Assembly (NCBI GenBank): GCA_030407085.1
Contig: CM059582.1
Coordinates: forward strand, 50,119,001-50,183,000
Origin: Trichopria drosophilae
Taxonomy: Eukaryota > Arthropoda > Insecta > Hymenoptera > Diapriidae
Length of the DNA stretch: 64,000 nucleotides
Reading direction: 5' to 3'
Part shown: positions 23,730 to 35,479 of the stretch, one piece after another
How the letters are laid out: every line of letters starts with the position of its first letter
Position numbering within the stretch: the stretch's first letter is position 1
Made by a program: the position numbers and the translations under genes
Notes under the pieces: generated by a model
What the model saw: the letters and a program-made list of their open reading frames with translations, nothing else
The model's database searches: none
What the model was told of the DNA's origin: nothing

Positions 23730-25220
23730 TATATTTCTCATCATAAATTAACTTTTATATTTTCAAGAAAGTTTGCCGCTCAGTAATCGAAATGATTCAG
23801 AATGAGAGCGAATGCAGTATTTTTTTTAACTAAAAATTATCAAAGATGTATACTTATAATAATAATAAATCATTTAAAATATTCGATTTAATTCACCAAA
23901 TTACATGACATCGATTGGAGGATAAATTAATATATTTGTAGCATTTTTGGACTTCTGAGTTCTTCGCTACTAAAATAGAAGTAAGTTGTCTGCAATTTAC
24001 AGCATTTGATTAACCGTTTTTGAAGCATACTGGTCTTTACCACGACCCCCTAGTTCACCTGAGATTTTTTGTTGTTGTATCGAATTGTATTTCGAAATAT
24101 TTGTAGTTGTGGCTTTTCTAGTAGTTGTTTTCGACCAAGAATCTACTACACTATCTTAGATCAACCATTTTGAATTTCGGAAATCTGCGACTATATTCGC
24201 CATTAACGACCCTCGGTATTACGATATTCTCATGTTCGTTTCTTAAATTAGCTACGACAAGAATCTGGGTGTAGGCTCAATAATAAAAATGAGATTAAAA
24301 CATAAGTTCGGTGTAGTACAACGGCTGAATTTATATCATTCAAAGTTATCAATTCAAACTTATGTACCATTATTTTATAACATCTTCGAATGATTTGGGA
24401 AAATTATTTTTAAAATAAGAGTACTATCTGCAGTTATTGTGGAAAATTCAAAGAAAAATAAAGTTCTCTAAATAAAAACTACTTATATGTCCTGGAGTAA
24501 TGTAAATTTTCACCGCAAAAAATCTACAAGAATGATTCCTAAACATTTTTGAAACTGTACCCCGCGTGAATGTGTATATAGTGGCCCGAACAATTCTTCG
24601 AGCAATGAGTTCAAATGAAACTTTGTTACAAATTGCGTTGTATGCAGGCTTTTTGATCAATAAATATGATGTTGGGTGATTTATAACCTAGAATATTAAT
24701 AAAAGAATGGACAAAATTTGAAAATATTTCTCAACGTTTCGGACTAATCTAGGGTCCCTCTTCAAGAGGAAATATTTCATGGATACAAATTTCCACAGGA
24801 GTTTACATTCATATTCATACGAATTTTGTCCAAAAATTGAGTGAAAGTGTTTGTGTAAACAAATCATATAATAATACTGCAAATTTTAATAAATGCTGTA
24901 AAGTGTTTTTTGTCTTCTCATGAACTATAGATTATCATGATCATTTTTAATTTTCTAAAAATCAGTGAAAATATCTGGTCCCCTTTTGTTATGGTTTGAC
25001 CCTTTATTTTCTTACTGTTCAGACAATAAGGCTTTAAAAACACGTTGGTTGCATATCTTATCACTCCAGTAATTGCTTCAACTAAGTACTTTTTTCTGCA
25101 TGGTACTGAACACCCATCTAGGGTACGAATCTCCAATATCCTGCCACAAGCTGAATGGAACAATAAATTGGTATGAAAAATTCCCCAATCGAATCGTCTG
25201 ATCGTTAGGTCGAAATTTTG
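23730..25220. other. A+T-rich DNA with a GCCATTTTGAATTT-type repeat fragment
   Basis: At about 24160-24230 a segment with ACCATTTTGAATTTCGGAAA and ACGACCCTCGG resembles the dispersed repeat at 37195-37450. The rest shows no gene; minus frames of 64-81 codons (24448-25263) have no recognisable domain. Confidence 0.45.
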
Positions 25221-25229
25221 TAGTGTAGC

Positions 25230-25770
25230 ATCCCTTGGTCGACATATTCGCGGTTCGAACCATTCAGTCCAGTCGTCGGGAACATATGTACCGGTTCATC
25301 AAAACTTTGTACTCACAATTTCACGGAATCACAATTACGCTATTGTTCCACGTCCGGAGCAGAGCTGCGACGCCCCAGGCTGTGTTTAATAAATACGCGA
25401 TCGGTGGTTCTGACGCAGGTATATGTAGTTTATACAGACCGAGGTACCTACAGCATATTGCGCGATCCTACGCACCGATGGCCACCTGGCGAGTTGAATT
25501 CAGGGTAATCCGTAATGTCGATGGAAATCCGTTTGCGTTTCGGCCTTTTCCAAGAGGGTTTTCCCGCTTTGCCAATCGGCCCAAAGAGTTCATCGGTAAT
25601 GGGCCGAGTGGGTGCATTCTCGCGCGGTTTTCCACACACCCACACGCACAAACACAACCTTGTGTAATTGTAGGGACAGTCTGTTCGTTGATTTCACACA
25701 GAGATCTTCCGATTCAATTTGGGCTATTTAGCTGTAACAAACCGTCAGGTGAGTCTACGTCCATCCCTTT
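25230..25770. other. G+C-rich island 5 with the window's longest open frame
   Basis: A plus-strand ATG frame of 193 codons spans 25235-25816. I recognise no domain, signal peptide or repeat in its translation, and a 69-codon minus frame overlaps it. The island is G+C-rich, where long chance frames are more likely. A textbook 5' splice donor, CAG/GTGAGT, lies at 25746-25754 (cut after 25748), inside the frame, so the segment could also be an untranslated or coding exon ending there. Not enough to call a gene. Confidence 0.35.
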
Positions 25771-25905
25771 TTTCGATTTTCCGATTATGCGTGGTATTGT
25801 TTTGTTACTCGACTAAAGGAAACATTTTTATTTTATAAATATAGAAATCTAATTTTAAAAACTGTTTCTGAATCTTCATGACTGTGTATTGTATCATATA
25901 GGTTC

Positions 25906-26057
25906 ACACCGTGCAGGAAGGGGAATATTACGAAGTTTCTTTGTAGAAAATTTTTGTAACAATGAAAAGTTTCTACAAACTTTCAAGACAAAAATGTGAC
26001 TTTATCCAAAAATTTGCTACAAAGAAACTTTATGATATTCCCCTTCCTGCACGGTGT
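25906..26057. mobile_element. 152-bp palindromic MITE with ACACCGTGCAGG ends
   Basis: About 55 bp at each end are reverse complements: ACACCGTGCAGGAAGGGG on the left and CCCCTTCCTGCACGGTGT on the right are perfect, followed inward by near-identical blocks ending at TTTCTTTGTAG. Direct repeats AGGTT (25900-25904 and 26058-26062) may be a 5-bp target duplication, one base offset on the left. No coding capacity. Confidence 0.8.
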
Positions 26058-26064
26058 AGGTTGT

Positions 26065-26765
26065 TGTTTGGAAGCTGAAAGATTATATTTTTGAAGGAAT
26101 TTTGCACATAAAATTCGGATCAGACATATTTGCGGTTATGTACTTAAAAAAGAAGTAACTTTTTAAGATAAACTTTTCAACGATTGATTAATTGATCATA
26201 CGCAAATATTTGCATCCTACATATAACCTGAAGGTTAGAAAAACAACATGTTGGATAAAATCAAACGTTTGAACATGTCAGGTAAACTTTGACAGAATAC
26301 AGATAATTGCTTAATGTGATACCCAACTGTTTACAAAGTTCTTCAATTTTCGAATATTGAAGGTAGTTGACTAACAAGAGAATTTATTTCATTAATTAGC
26401 CTATCATATTATCGGAAATCAATAGCCTTCAATTATTTTCATTTGAAAGTGTATATGAGCAAATCCAAAAACATTTATTTTTGTTGAAACTGGTTTTTAG
26501 ACCTTTGTTACAAAATTTTCAATATAAAAACGCAATAAAATATTAGTATATGTAATTAAATTGAGATACACTATGATTTAAAGTCGATCAATTAAAATCT
26601 ACAAAAAGAATTTATAATCAATAATACAAGAGCATTAATCGAGATTAAAAGGAAAAACAAATACAGATATTGGCAAAAAAATGTGTAATTGGGATGCTGA
26701 TTACTAAAAAATCTGTTGCTTTTATCAATTATACTATCAAAATCGACTTAATGAAAACTTTCAGA
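26065..26765. other. A+T-rich DNA, nothing recognised
   Basis: No gene, repeat or structural signal noticed. Confidence 0.5.
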
Positions 26766-26770
26766 TTGTA

Positions 26771-27017
26771 AACAGAGATAAAAAAGATTAATGGTAAGAT
26801 ACAGAAATGATAGAAATGATTGCAACACTTGTAAATGGTAGAATTAACAACACAAAAGGTTACAGTTGACATTTGAGGTTGTGCCCGAATGATTTAAGTA
26901 TCGGAAAACAATTTCATTGTTCCATTTACTATGGAAATAGTTAATTTAACCATCTTTTGTATTAAAATGTTTTACTGTTATAAAATGACTCCATTACCTA
27001 TTTTCTTTATTTCTGTA
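26771..27017. mobile_element. 247-bp CACAGA-type MITE, TA target duplication
   Basis: Left end AACAGAGATAAAAAAGATTA follows TA (26769-26770). The right end, reverse-complemented, reads TACAGAAATAAAGAAAATAG and is followed by TA (27018-27019). The interior block TAGAATTAACAACA near 26840 and about 30 further bases recur at 41347-41387, and 26783-26805 matches 40766-40810, identifying a second copy. Consistent with a Tc1/mariner-type non-autonomous element. Confidence 0.65.
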
Positions 27018-27644
27018 TATACCTTCATAGAGGATAACATTTTTTTTACTCTCTATAGTCTTCAGTGAGACCCAAAATTAACTGACCAGAAACTTGAATT
27101 GTTTTCTACTGGGGATCAGTTATTTTGCAAGGACTTTACTACTAGCTACCTCCATTAATATTAAACGTTCAATGTGTTTCCATCTCAGTGAAATGTTTTG
27201 TATTTGAATGCGATCTACGGAAACGTACAAATCTCTTCCTCCGCGTATAATGATTGTACCGGTAACTTCTTCGAAGTTGTGAATTTCACATGTGAACGCT
27301 TACAGAACTTCATGTAGGTATTATGGAAGTTAAATTAGACCGTGAAGCCCGACGAAAGTTGCGACAAGTTTGACAGACCCTTAAGCACGGCTTTATTTCG
27401 CACAAATTCTGTAATGCAGATATGTGGGTTCATTGTCATTGGTGTAATGGATAATTGAAAGGGTTACGGCGTTATTAAGTCAAAATACAGACGTATTGTG
27501 GAATTAAGACGCTTTCGAGAAAATCATTGTTTGTTTAAGGTTATTTCCAAGATTAATATTGCAGGTTGCCATAAAGAGTTTCTTATTTTTATAATCCATT
27601 TTTCTATTCGTTTTCACGGTTTACTATGGCTTTATTACTACAAG

Positions 27645-28625
27645 GCACAATAAAACTTCGATTCTGGTACGGTTTTTACTCCAGAAGCCAAATTTAACTG
27701 CCAAAATAGCCAATTGGCTCCAGTTTTTAAGATATTGAAGGTCAAAGGGGGTCAAAATTTCGATTCTAGGCACTTTTGAGCATCTATTCACAGCACAATA
27801 AAATACTGTTGTCTGGACAGTAAGAGACAATTCTGATAGAATTTTTCCTGCCGAATCAAAATATGTACGCCAAAATATTGAATTGGACCTAATTTTTGCC
27901 TAAATTGAAGGTTAAATGGGCCAGAAATCATGTTTTAGATCCTGTTTTCAGTTCTCTCGAAAAGTAGTTAAGAAGGATAACGAGCTTGAAGTCAGTCGAA
28001 TTTCAAAAAGTTGAAAAAAGACAGTTTGGATCCGCCGTTTTGTATTTCTTGATTTTTGTGCATCGCATCCTAGAGTAAAGATGGGAAATATGTCCAAAAA
28101 CATGGTTTCTAAACCGCTTGACCTTCAATTTTGTCAAAAACTAGGTCCGCATCAATATTTTGGCGTACATATTTGGATTCTGCGGGAAAAATCCTATCAG
28201 AATTGATTTTGTTGGATCCCAACGGGCACGAAGAATCCAAATGTTTCTAAAACGTTTTTAGAATGTTCCAGAAACGTTTTAGAAACATTTGGGTTCTTCG
28301 TGCCCGTTGGGATGTGAATAGATGCTCAAAATTCCGGAAATCTATTTTTTAACTCATTTGATCTTCAATGTGATAAAAAACTAGGTTTAATTGATTATTT
28401 TGATGTACATATATTGATTCTGCAATATATTTGGGACATCATTATTTTGGTCTATAAATAGATGCCCAAAAATGCATAGAATCGAATTTGACCCTTTTGA
28501 CCTTTAATATCTTAAAAACTAGAGCCAATTGGATAATTTGGCGATCGTATTTGGATTCCGCAACAAAAATCCTATCAGAATCGACCCATATTTATAAGGT
28601 AACATGAAATTCTTAAATTTTTATT
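27645..28625. repeat. ~1-kb palindromic array of a ~100-180-bp repeat
   Basis: A unit containing TGACCTTCAATATCTTAAAA, GCCAATTGG, TTTTGGCGTACATATTTGG and CCTATCAGAATTG occurs about twice on the minus strand (27645-27790, 27825-27925) and about three times on the plus strand (28105-28210, 28311-28420, 28455-28585). The central spacer (27950-28090) carries the GGATCCGCC motif of another dispersed repeat. Outer edges also mirror each other (GGCACAATAAAA on the left, TTTTTATTGGGCTGTGC on the right). Probably a large foldback transposon derivative; no open frame of note. Confidence 0.7.
28216..28313. mobile_element. 98-bp near-perfect palindromic MITE nested in the array
   Basis: ATCCCAACGGGCACGAAGAA at the left is mirrored exactly at the right end except for a single base further in, giving arms of ~46 bp with almost no loop. 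It lies inside one right-arm unit of the surrounding array, between sequences that are close together in sister units, so it inserted after the array formed. No clear target duplication. Confidence 0.75.
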
Positions 28626-28639
28626 GGGCTGTGCTATTA

Positions 28640-31600
28640 ATAATTTTAATAATGAGTAGTTTGATGTTACAAATGTCGAAGGGTTATTGTGATTAACTAG
28701 ACTAACACAAAAATGTTCTCTATTCAAATATGTATTTATTCCAACAGGTATCTATTACAAATTTTGCTTAAGCAAATTACTGGACCATTACGTTTTTGCG
28801 AGAATATATTCTGGCTATAGATATGATTTTGGGAATGATTGTCATACCTAGAATAATCCTTTTACCTAATCTGGCTAAATAGAAGCCAGTATCTTGGATT
28901 TATCTACAAAGTTGTAGCAAGATGCAGGCTATTAATTTACCTGGATATTGCTGGTATAGAATCTAGATGGATCATAGATTATTTCTAGTTTCCTCCAAGA
29001 AATTACCTATATACCTTGCTGGTTAATGTACCTAAAACGAAAATTTGAGGTTACCTGTCAAATTAAATACTCGTTTTTTTATAATTTTTTACTCATGCTA
29101 TCCCTCACGTATTTGTGTTCCGACAACTAGAAACTTAATAAAATAAGACCAAATCTAGTTATAACTTTATATAGATACATATACTTAAAGAAGATAAAAT
29201 CCAATTCAATAAAAGTAAGAAAGTGCTGTGTGCCTTTAAAAAGATGTGCTTAAAAAACAATCCATCAACCAAAATTAGATGCGTAGAGCCTTCAATCGAT
29301 CGTTAAAATTCTATTATCCCTAGTCATTGAGTTTTTATCTAATCATATAGTATAATAAATACTAATTTACCATTGTACTAGTTTATTAAATTGCGTGGAA
29401 GTAGTTATAAATTAATATTCTAGCACAAGTCATGTGATACATGCACATTGCTACTATTATCATGAAAGTTTCCTTCAGTTCCTGTTTAAGCAGCAAACCA
29501 TTGTTTCTTCTTCCACTTACTCCAATCTTTTATTTTTCCCTAAAAGAATACGATGTTGCCAGGAAATATTTTATAACCGACCTAGCTCTCAAAGAAGACG
29601 AAAATGATGCATATTCGCAATGCAAAAGCGGGTAGGTAGGAGATTATTTCGGATACAGCACGTACAGTCCTTTAATCCAGGCTTTTAGGGGACTAGGAAC
29701 CTATGTATGCACGTCTGATGCTACTACCAGATTACGCCCTAGTATTGTAATGTTTTACGTAGAACGTATTCGACAGTCGGAATTCCGGATGGTGGACCAA
29801 GCGTACATATGTTCATATTTTGAGCATATGTATGCGTCACATGAATCTGGATTTAATACTAGCCGCAACTGAATTGCCAACCGATAGCTAAAAATTTGTT
29901 ATGTATTATGTTTTACTTACTGTGCACTAAATCCATGCGATTATATGCAGAATACATATTTTAATAATGGGTATCTGTTTTCGGATTAACGCGAAATATT
30001 TATGGGAAGTAAATGTATTATTTATTTTTAGCTATGAGGAATGTTTAATAAAGTATTAATTTGCTTTAAAAGCCTTTTTTAGAGTTTATTTAGGAATTAT
30101 GTATACTTTACAAAACGATAAAAAAAAATATAAATTTACCGAATGTATGTAACGCGTATTTCATTTACGGACCAAACTTTGATGTTATATCAAATTGTAT
30201 ACTTGCATCACTAGATCCTGCAGCTGTACTCAATTTGTAAAAAACTGCATTGTATTGATGTTGCTAAAAAGTTATTTAACATATGGCATAAATAAATAAC
30301 TAAAAAGCTTTACAAATATTTGTGTGAATTTTCGAAATTCGTAACTTGTAATGGAGTCTTTTCCCGCTACTTTTAAAGCGATATACAACATGTGTGGCCC
30401 CAACGACTTTACTAATAACGGGTTCTACTGTATATTACGCTGAACTAGAACTGCAGGCTAATTGTATTATCACCAGCGAGAGTTGACTGGCCAGTTTCCG
30501 TTGACAGGGTGACATAAACTGGAATACATTAGTATCAGAAGGAAAGAAAATTACTGGCAAAGTAATTCAAAGGTGATATATGAATGAACATTGTACGCCT
30601 CCTCCAAGATAAGAAAAGATTTCAAATCTTGAAACGTCCGATTTCAGATAACAGTAGAAATGGTGCGCATTTCTTACATCTACATGCTCGACACACCCGT
30701 TTAAGAAGAGCATCAATAAATTATCTATCTAGGCATTTTCAAAATTGAATTAAATATACATTTTAAAAGATAGTTCCCTGAATTATACATCTGATCTTAT
30801 TTTTCTTTGGTTTTTTGTGTATGGCAACTTCGGATTATTATATGTAATAATACTATATAACTTTTCTCTTGCTCACTAGTATCTAAACAATATTGTATTA
30901 TTTTCACAATAATGACACATTTTATCATTCTTATTAAATAAACAAATGTTAATATCTCTTTTTTTTACATGAAATTTGACCCTGAAGTTCTTAGGAAGGT
31001 CTTTGAAATAATGTATTCACATTCTGGACATGATAACCACTGCTATTCTTACCGGTAAAAATTGCGATATATTTATAGCAGTTCTTTTTCATTTAACAAT
31101 ATTTAGCATAAAACGTTAGGTTCGTCTAAAAAAGTCAAATATTAATTAATTATATTTTATTCTACTTTATTTTATTTGTTATAATTGTATTTGTATTTAT
31201 GATTTAAAAAAAAAGCTTTTAATTTTATTAGATTTAATTTTAACAGAAAAAAAATTATATAAATCAAAATGGCAGCTCTAAAGTAACAAACACAAATAAT
31301 TTGTTGTAATTAGAAGACAGATTGTTTGTCTACGATTTTATGTAGAATTGAAGAATTATTTTTTATTTAAAAATATTATATTTTATTCAAAAATATTTAA
31401 TTTTTTCAGTTTGAGATTTGTCATATTGTACAGGCCATCTTCAATTTCTTAATTTTTACTTAGTAATAAATATTAGCGACCCAAGAAATATAAGAATATG
31501 AGAAGAGCAGTTTAATACAATTTCAATATGTTTTTATGTCAATATATGATATTTTCTATTTTGGTACTTGATTTTTTATTACATACGTAATATTCATAAT

Positions 31601-32190
31601 GCACAGCATTTTGTCTTATACGTAATTGAGAGGAAAATATTTAATTTAAAAATGATTTTTTTTACCAGATGGTGTGATTTTCTTTTAGGTTTCGTTTTAT
31701 GTTTTTATTAAAATAGAATTATTAAAATGGGATTAAAATAGAATCCCAATATTCTAAGGGCTCGAAAAAATTGGTAAGAATAAATATTTCCCAATTTTCT
31801 GGACATTGTTCCAAATTCCGCGGCATATTGGAATTCCCGATGGATGAAACTCAATGTTGACCTCGGAATCTTGAAGAGCGACCTCGAAAATAGTAGGATA
31901 TGTACCTCTCAATTTTTGTTAACTTCGAGTTTGATACGAAATACTGGACTGAAATTGACGCAAGAAGAAGTGGCCCTTGGGAGTTAATAGGTTAAGAGAA
32001 TGCATTCCAAATGGCGCAGATTTCAATTTTTCACGATGTCACGAATTGCCTCGGGTTTCCATACTTATGATATGTAAATAAATGTGGACCAATGCCTGAG
32101 TAGGTTGTTTATAAAATGAATATACAAGTGGCTATTAGAAGTGAAATATTTTTTGTGTAAGAAAGGAAGATAGTCGATCGTACAGTAAAG
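28640..32190. other. A+T-rich DNA with two less A+T-rich patches
   Basis: Patches at about 29540-29860 and 30370-30560 are more G+C-rich and unique and could be conserved non-coding segments. The 64-codon plus frame at 29441-29635 has no recognisable domain. Nothing else noticed. Confidence 0.45.
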
Positions 32191-32199
32191 GTTAATTAT

Positions 32200-32880
32200 G
32201 TAAACGAGCATCGTCCATCTTGGAGGGGTTAAAAGGCGATCTTCCACCTCGAATCGTTTGCCAGAAAGGTGAGGCAGCTGCCGTGCAAGAATCGTTCGGA
32301 ACCAAAAGGGCGTCGTTGGCACCTCGGGCCTGGGTTTGCGAAGTCACGTTTGTACTTCTCGTATACGAAAACGCGATCGTCTGGAATCTCCACCTGCGAT
32401 CTAACAATGGTACGAAGTAGGTTCCTCGCTAGTTAAGCCGAAAGAAAATCACGCTCTTATCTGGCCGAGGCGTTCTGGTGCGAATCCCGTAGCAAAAACC
32501 AGCCCGAGACGTGTTCCGGAGGAGCTAGATAAGGGCCTCGACGGGTGGCATTCTTAGCACCCGGGTGGCGCAACAAGGAACGGGTATACGTATACCCGAG
32601 TTTGCCATGGAACCTTTTAATGAATTGGCCGATAGCGACACCCGGGAAATTATACAAAGACGCGTTACAACGACCCGGGTGGGGACGGCGCGTCTTCACT
32701 AGGCGCTGTAATTTTCCGAGTGTCTACTTACTTGGAATTTACTTGCATACTTTATGAACCTTGACTTGCGGCTGGCGGAAGAAAGTACGTGGGCGGCTTC
32801 CCCGTCTTTAGCGCGTCTCCTTTCCTTCAACTCCGAGATAAGTGTTTAAGAGCTCCGTTCCGTTGAGTGACTTGGAAATG
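32200..32880. other. G+C-rich unique island 6
   Basis: The most G+C-rich segment of the middle of the window. Frames of 66-85 codons on both strands overlap and show no domain. CACCCGGG or ACCCGGGT occurs three times (near 32560, 32640 and 32672) and a perfect 18-bp palindrome lies at 32581-32598. Candidate regulatory island. Confidence 0.45.
32581..32598. repeat. Perfect 18-bp palindrome
   Basis: CGGGTATACGTATACCCG equals its own reverse complement. Could be a dimeric protein-binding site or chance within a G+C-rich island. Confidence 0.6.
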
Positions 32881-33252
32881 AGCCCTGATCAATTTTCTTG
32901 TCCATTTTCACACTTTTTCTTATGTCGGTCATTTTTTAAATTATCAATTTAAACCTTCGTGTTACAATTTGCACGATACGTATAAATTATTTAAAATTTC
33001 GTACACAGACATTTTTGTGAGGGAATTTGTTGTCAGATCTTTAAAATTCAAAATGGCGGACTTTTTAAACTTCTTATCTTATTCATTATTAACATTTCGA
33101 AGTCACATGGGGTCCGAAGAACCTCAAATCTTTTTCATTGACATGTTTTCAAATGTTCCCGACAGAAATAGGACTTCAATAGTTCCTTCTAATTATAGTT
33201 GAGGGTTTAAACTATCTGGTTTGCATACTTATCAGTAGTTAGTTCCATCGTA

Positions 33253-33909
33253 CACTCTAAATTTGTTGGACTGAAACTTTTAATCCATATAGAACTGAAA
33301 TACACGACCGATCCCTTAGGACTGAATGTTAAGGCCTATGGATTTAACTAGTACCAGTCCAATGTTTGGGATGAAGTATTTCAGTCCAATGACTGATGTG
33401 GTTTGAGAATTCAATCCAATTGGGGTAAGAGTGAAGTGTGAGCTGTAGGGAAGGTTAAATAACATAACCTCAAATTCATCTTATAGAGTTGCATTAACTA
33501 CCAAATTAAAAAAAATAATAAAGCACAAGCATTAGTTACATAAACACCCGTATAATTCGTAAATTCACTATTTTACATTTAGAAATGATAATACCTAAGG
33601 TATAATTCGAAAAAGTCGGGGAAACGAACCTGACCTTAGTTTTTGTTTTGTGTCGACACCCCGGTTAAGACAGTGATGCGATGCAGCTAATCGGCGATGT
33701 ATAATTAATAGACACTGGTTGGAGTCAGCTGATACATTTTTGCAGTACGCGATATCATGAAAACCTCAGTCCAACTTGGGTTCAAAGGATTATCAGTCTT
33801 CCGTTGTACTGCTAATTTAGTCCAATAGGACTCATAGCATTTTCAGTCTGGCCAGGATTACCTATTTAACCCCTTTGGACTGATATTTCAGTCCAACAAA
33901 TTTAGAGTG
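33253..33909. mobile_element. 657-bp TIR element with TA target duplication
   Basis: Left end CACTCTAAATTTGTTGGACT and right end AGTCCAACAAATTTAGAGTG are exact inverted repeats, extended by GAAA/TTTC. TA dinucleotides flank both (33251-33252 and 33910-33911). Subterminal regions repeat TCAGTCCAA many times in both orientations, a pattern expected for transposase-binding sites. The unique core (33430-33740) contains no frame of note. Tc1/mariner-type non-autonomous element by its TA duplication; superfamily assignment is inferred. Confidence 0.8.
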
Positions 33910-33914
33910 TAGTG

Positions 33915-35100
33915 TTTACTTTTTATTTTTGAATGCTGACATATTGGTTGTTATTAATTTGTGGCGTTTTGCCAATTTAAAGGTTGTTAGGTAGGGTGAT
34001 AATAACTTTTGATTTGTTTCTGCATTAGTTTGTAAGTGTTCCAGATGACAATTTCATTTTATTAGTTTGCAATCGCTTTGACACCTTTCCTGGGTCATGA
34101 TGAAAAAGACTATAGGCTGGCATTTTGCAGATCTATGATAAGTAAGAGTCAAGTCCACATCTGCCATAAACATCAGCCATACCTCAGACTCCTCTGTGAA
34201 TTTGTTGCATTTTTGTTTCATTATATTATATTTTATACTGAACCATATACATTTTCTATTGTTAAAACGAATTTTCAATCAAATATAAAAACAATATGTA
34301 CGCTTGCAGCATAATATATGATGTATTTTTTCCTGCAATAAGTCACACTCATGGTAAAATTAATACTTTTTGAAAACAATTCAATATAAATTTGAATTTT
34401 CCTCAAAACAGTCTCAAGAGTAGTGTACTAAATTTTTACGAAAATATTAAGATTTAAATCTTTTCAACTAATTTTTTCTAAAGTATTGAACAACATTACA
34501 AAACCCAAAATAAATAAATAACATTGGGAGACATTTTTCATTACGTAGTTTGACTTATGGGAGATTTTGCAGTCGTGTAGTAGTTGAGTGTGCAAAATAT
34601 TTCATGTTAAGTAAAATTGTCAAGAAAAAGCGTCTCTTGTGGTTTTATCATCAATACCATTGTTTCCGAAAAAAATTAATAAAAATTCGATAATGCAATC
34701 ATGTGACAAAAATCATGGAAAGTTAGCAATTAGTATCAAGAATTTAAAGTCAAGTGACGCTTTCTGTAAATAATTTTGCCGGGAAAATAATATTGTATAT
34801 TTTTTTACGTTTGTCAAATGTAGTGAAGACATCCGCTAGTTTCAATTTCATACATCTGACTACAAGTTTATAACACTGTCCTACGCTGATTCTGCTTTTG
34901 TCATGAGCAAAGTATCATTTTCGTAGTATTTTTTGGTAACAATGTTACTGGAAATATTAAATAAATCTTTAAAACCAAACGGAATTTATACTATTAAATA
35001 ATATATTTCTTCGACCTTCAATATATTTGAATATTTGTAACAATTATTACTAATTTTTAAACATTCTATAAAACAATTCTTTAAGAATAAAATGCATAGA
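33915..35100. other. A+T-rich DNA, nothing recognised
   Basis: Frames at 34054-34314 on both strands are domain-free shadows of each other. No repeat ends noticed. Confidence 0.5.
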
Positions 35101-35109
35101 TTGGAAAGT

Positions 35110-35470
35110 AAACTTGTAAGGTTAAAGAATATCTCAAGCAGTAAAAAGCATTCTACATTCTATAAAATCCCTTAAAAATGTTAAGGCATCTCGATTACTG
35201 CTGGGAACGAGCTCTTAAAGTAATTTTTAAAGAACGTACTTAAAACTTGTTAAAAAACAACATTCTTTTCAATTGTAGATGTTCTCTTGAATTACACTAA
35301 CTAATTAATACAAAATAATACAAAATTTAAATGTCACCCCAATTCATTTTTTTTATGTAATAAAAAAAATTGATGAATTCGCTTAAGTATTCTTCAAGAT
35401 TTACATTTTGAGTGATAAGTAAAACTTCTGTAAGAATTCGTTTTTATAACCTTTAAGAATTTCATCATGC
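35110..35470. repeat. Probable relative of the 4.4-kb repeat
   Basis: Shares the 14-mer ACGAGCTCTTAAAG (35207-35220) with 4465-4478 and has further CTTAAAG, CTTAAG and TTAAAGAA motifs. Ends are not resolved. Confidence 0.3.
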
Positions 35471-35479
35471 TCTGAATTA

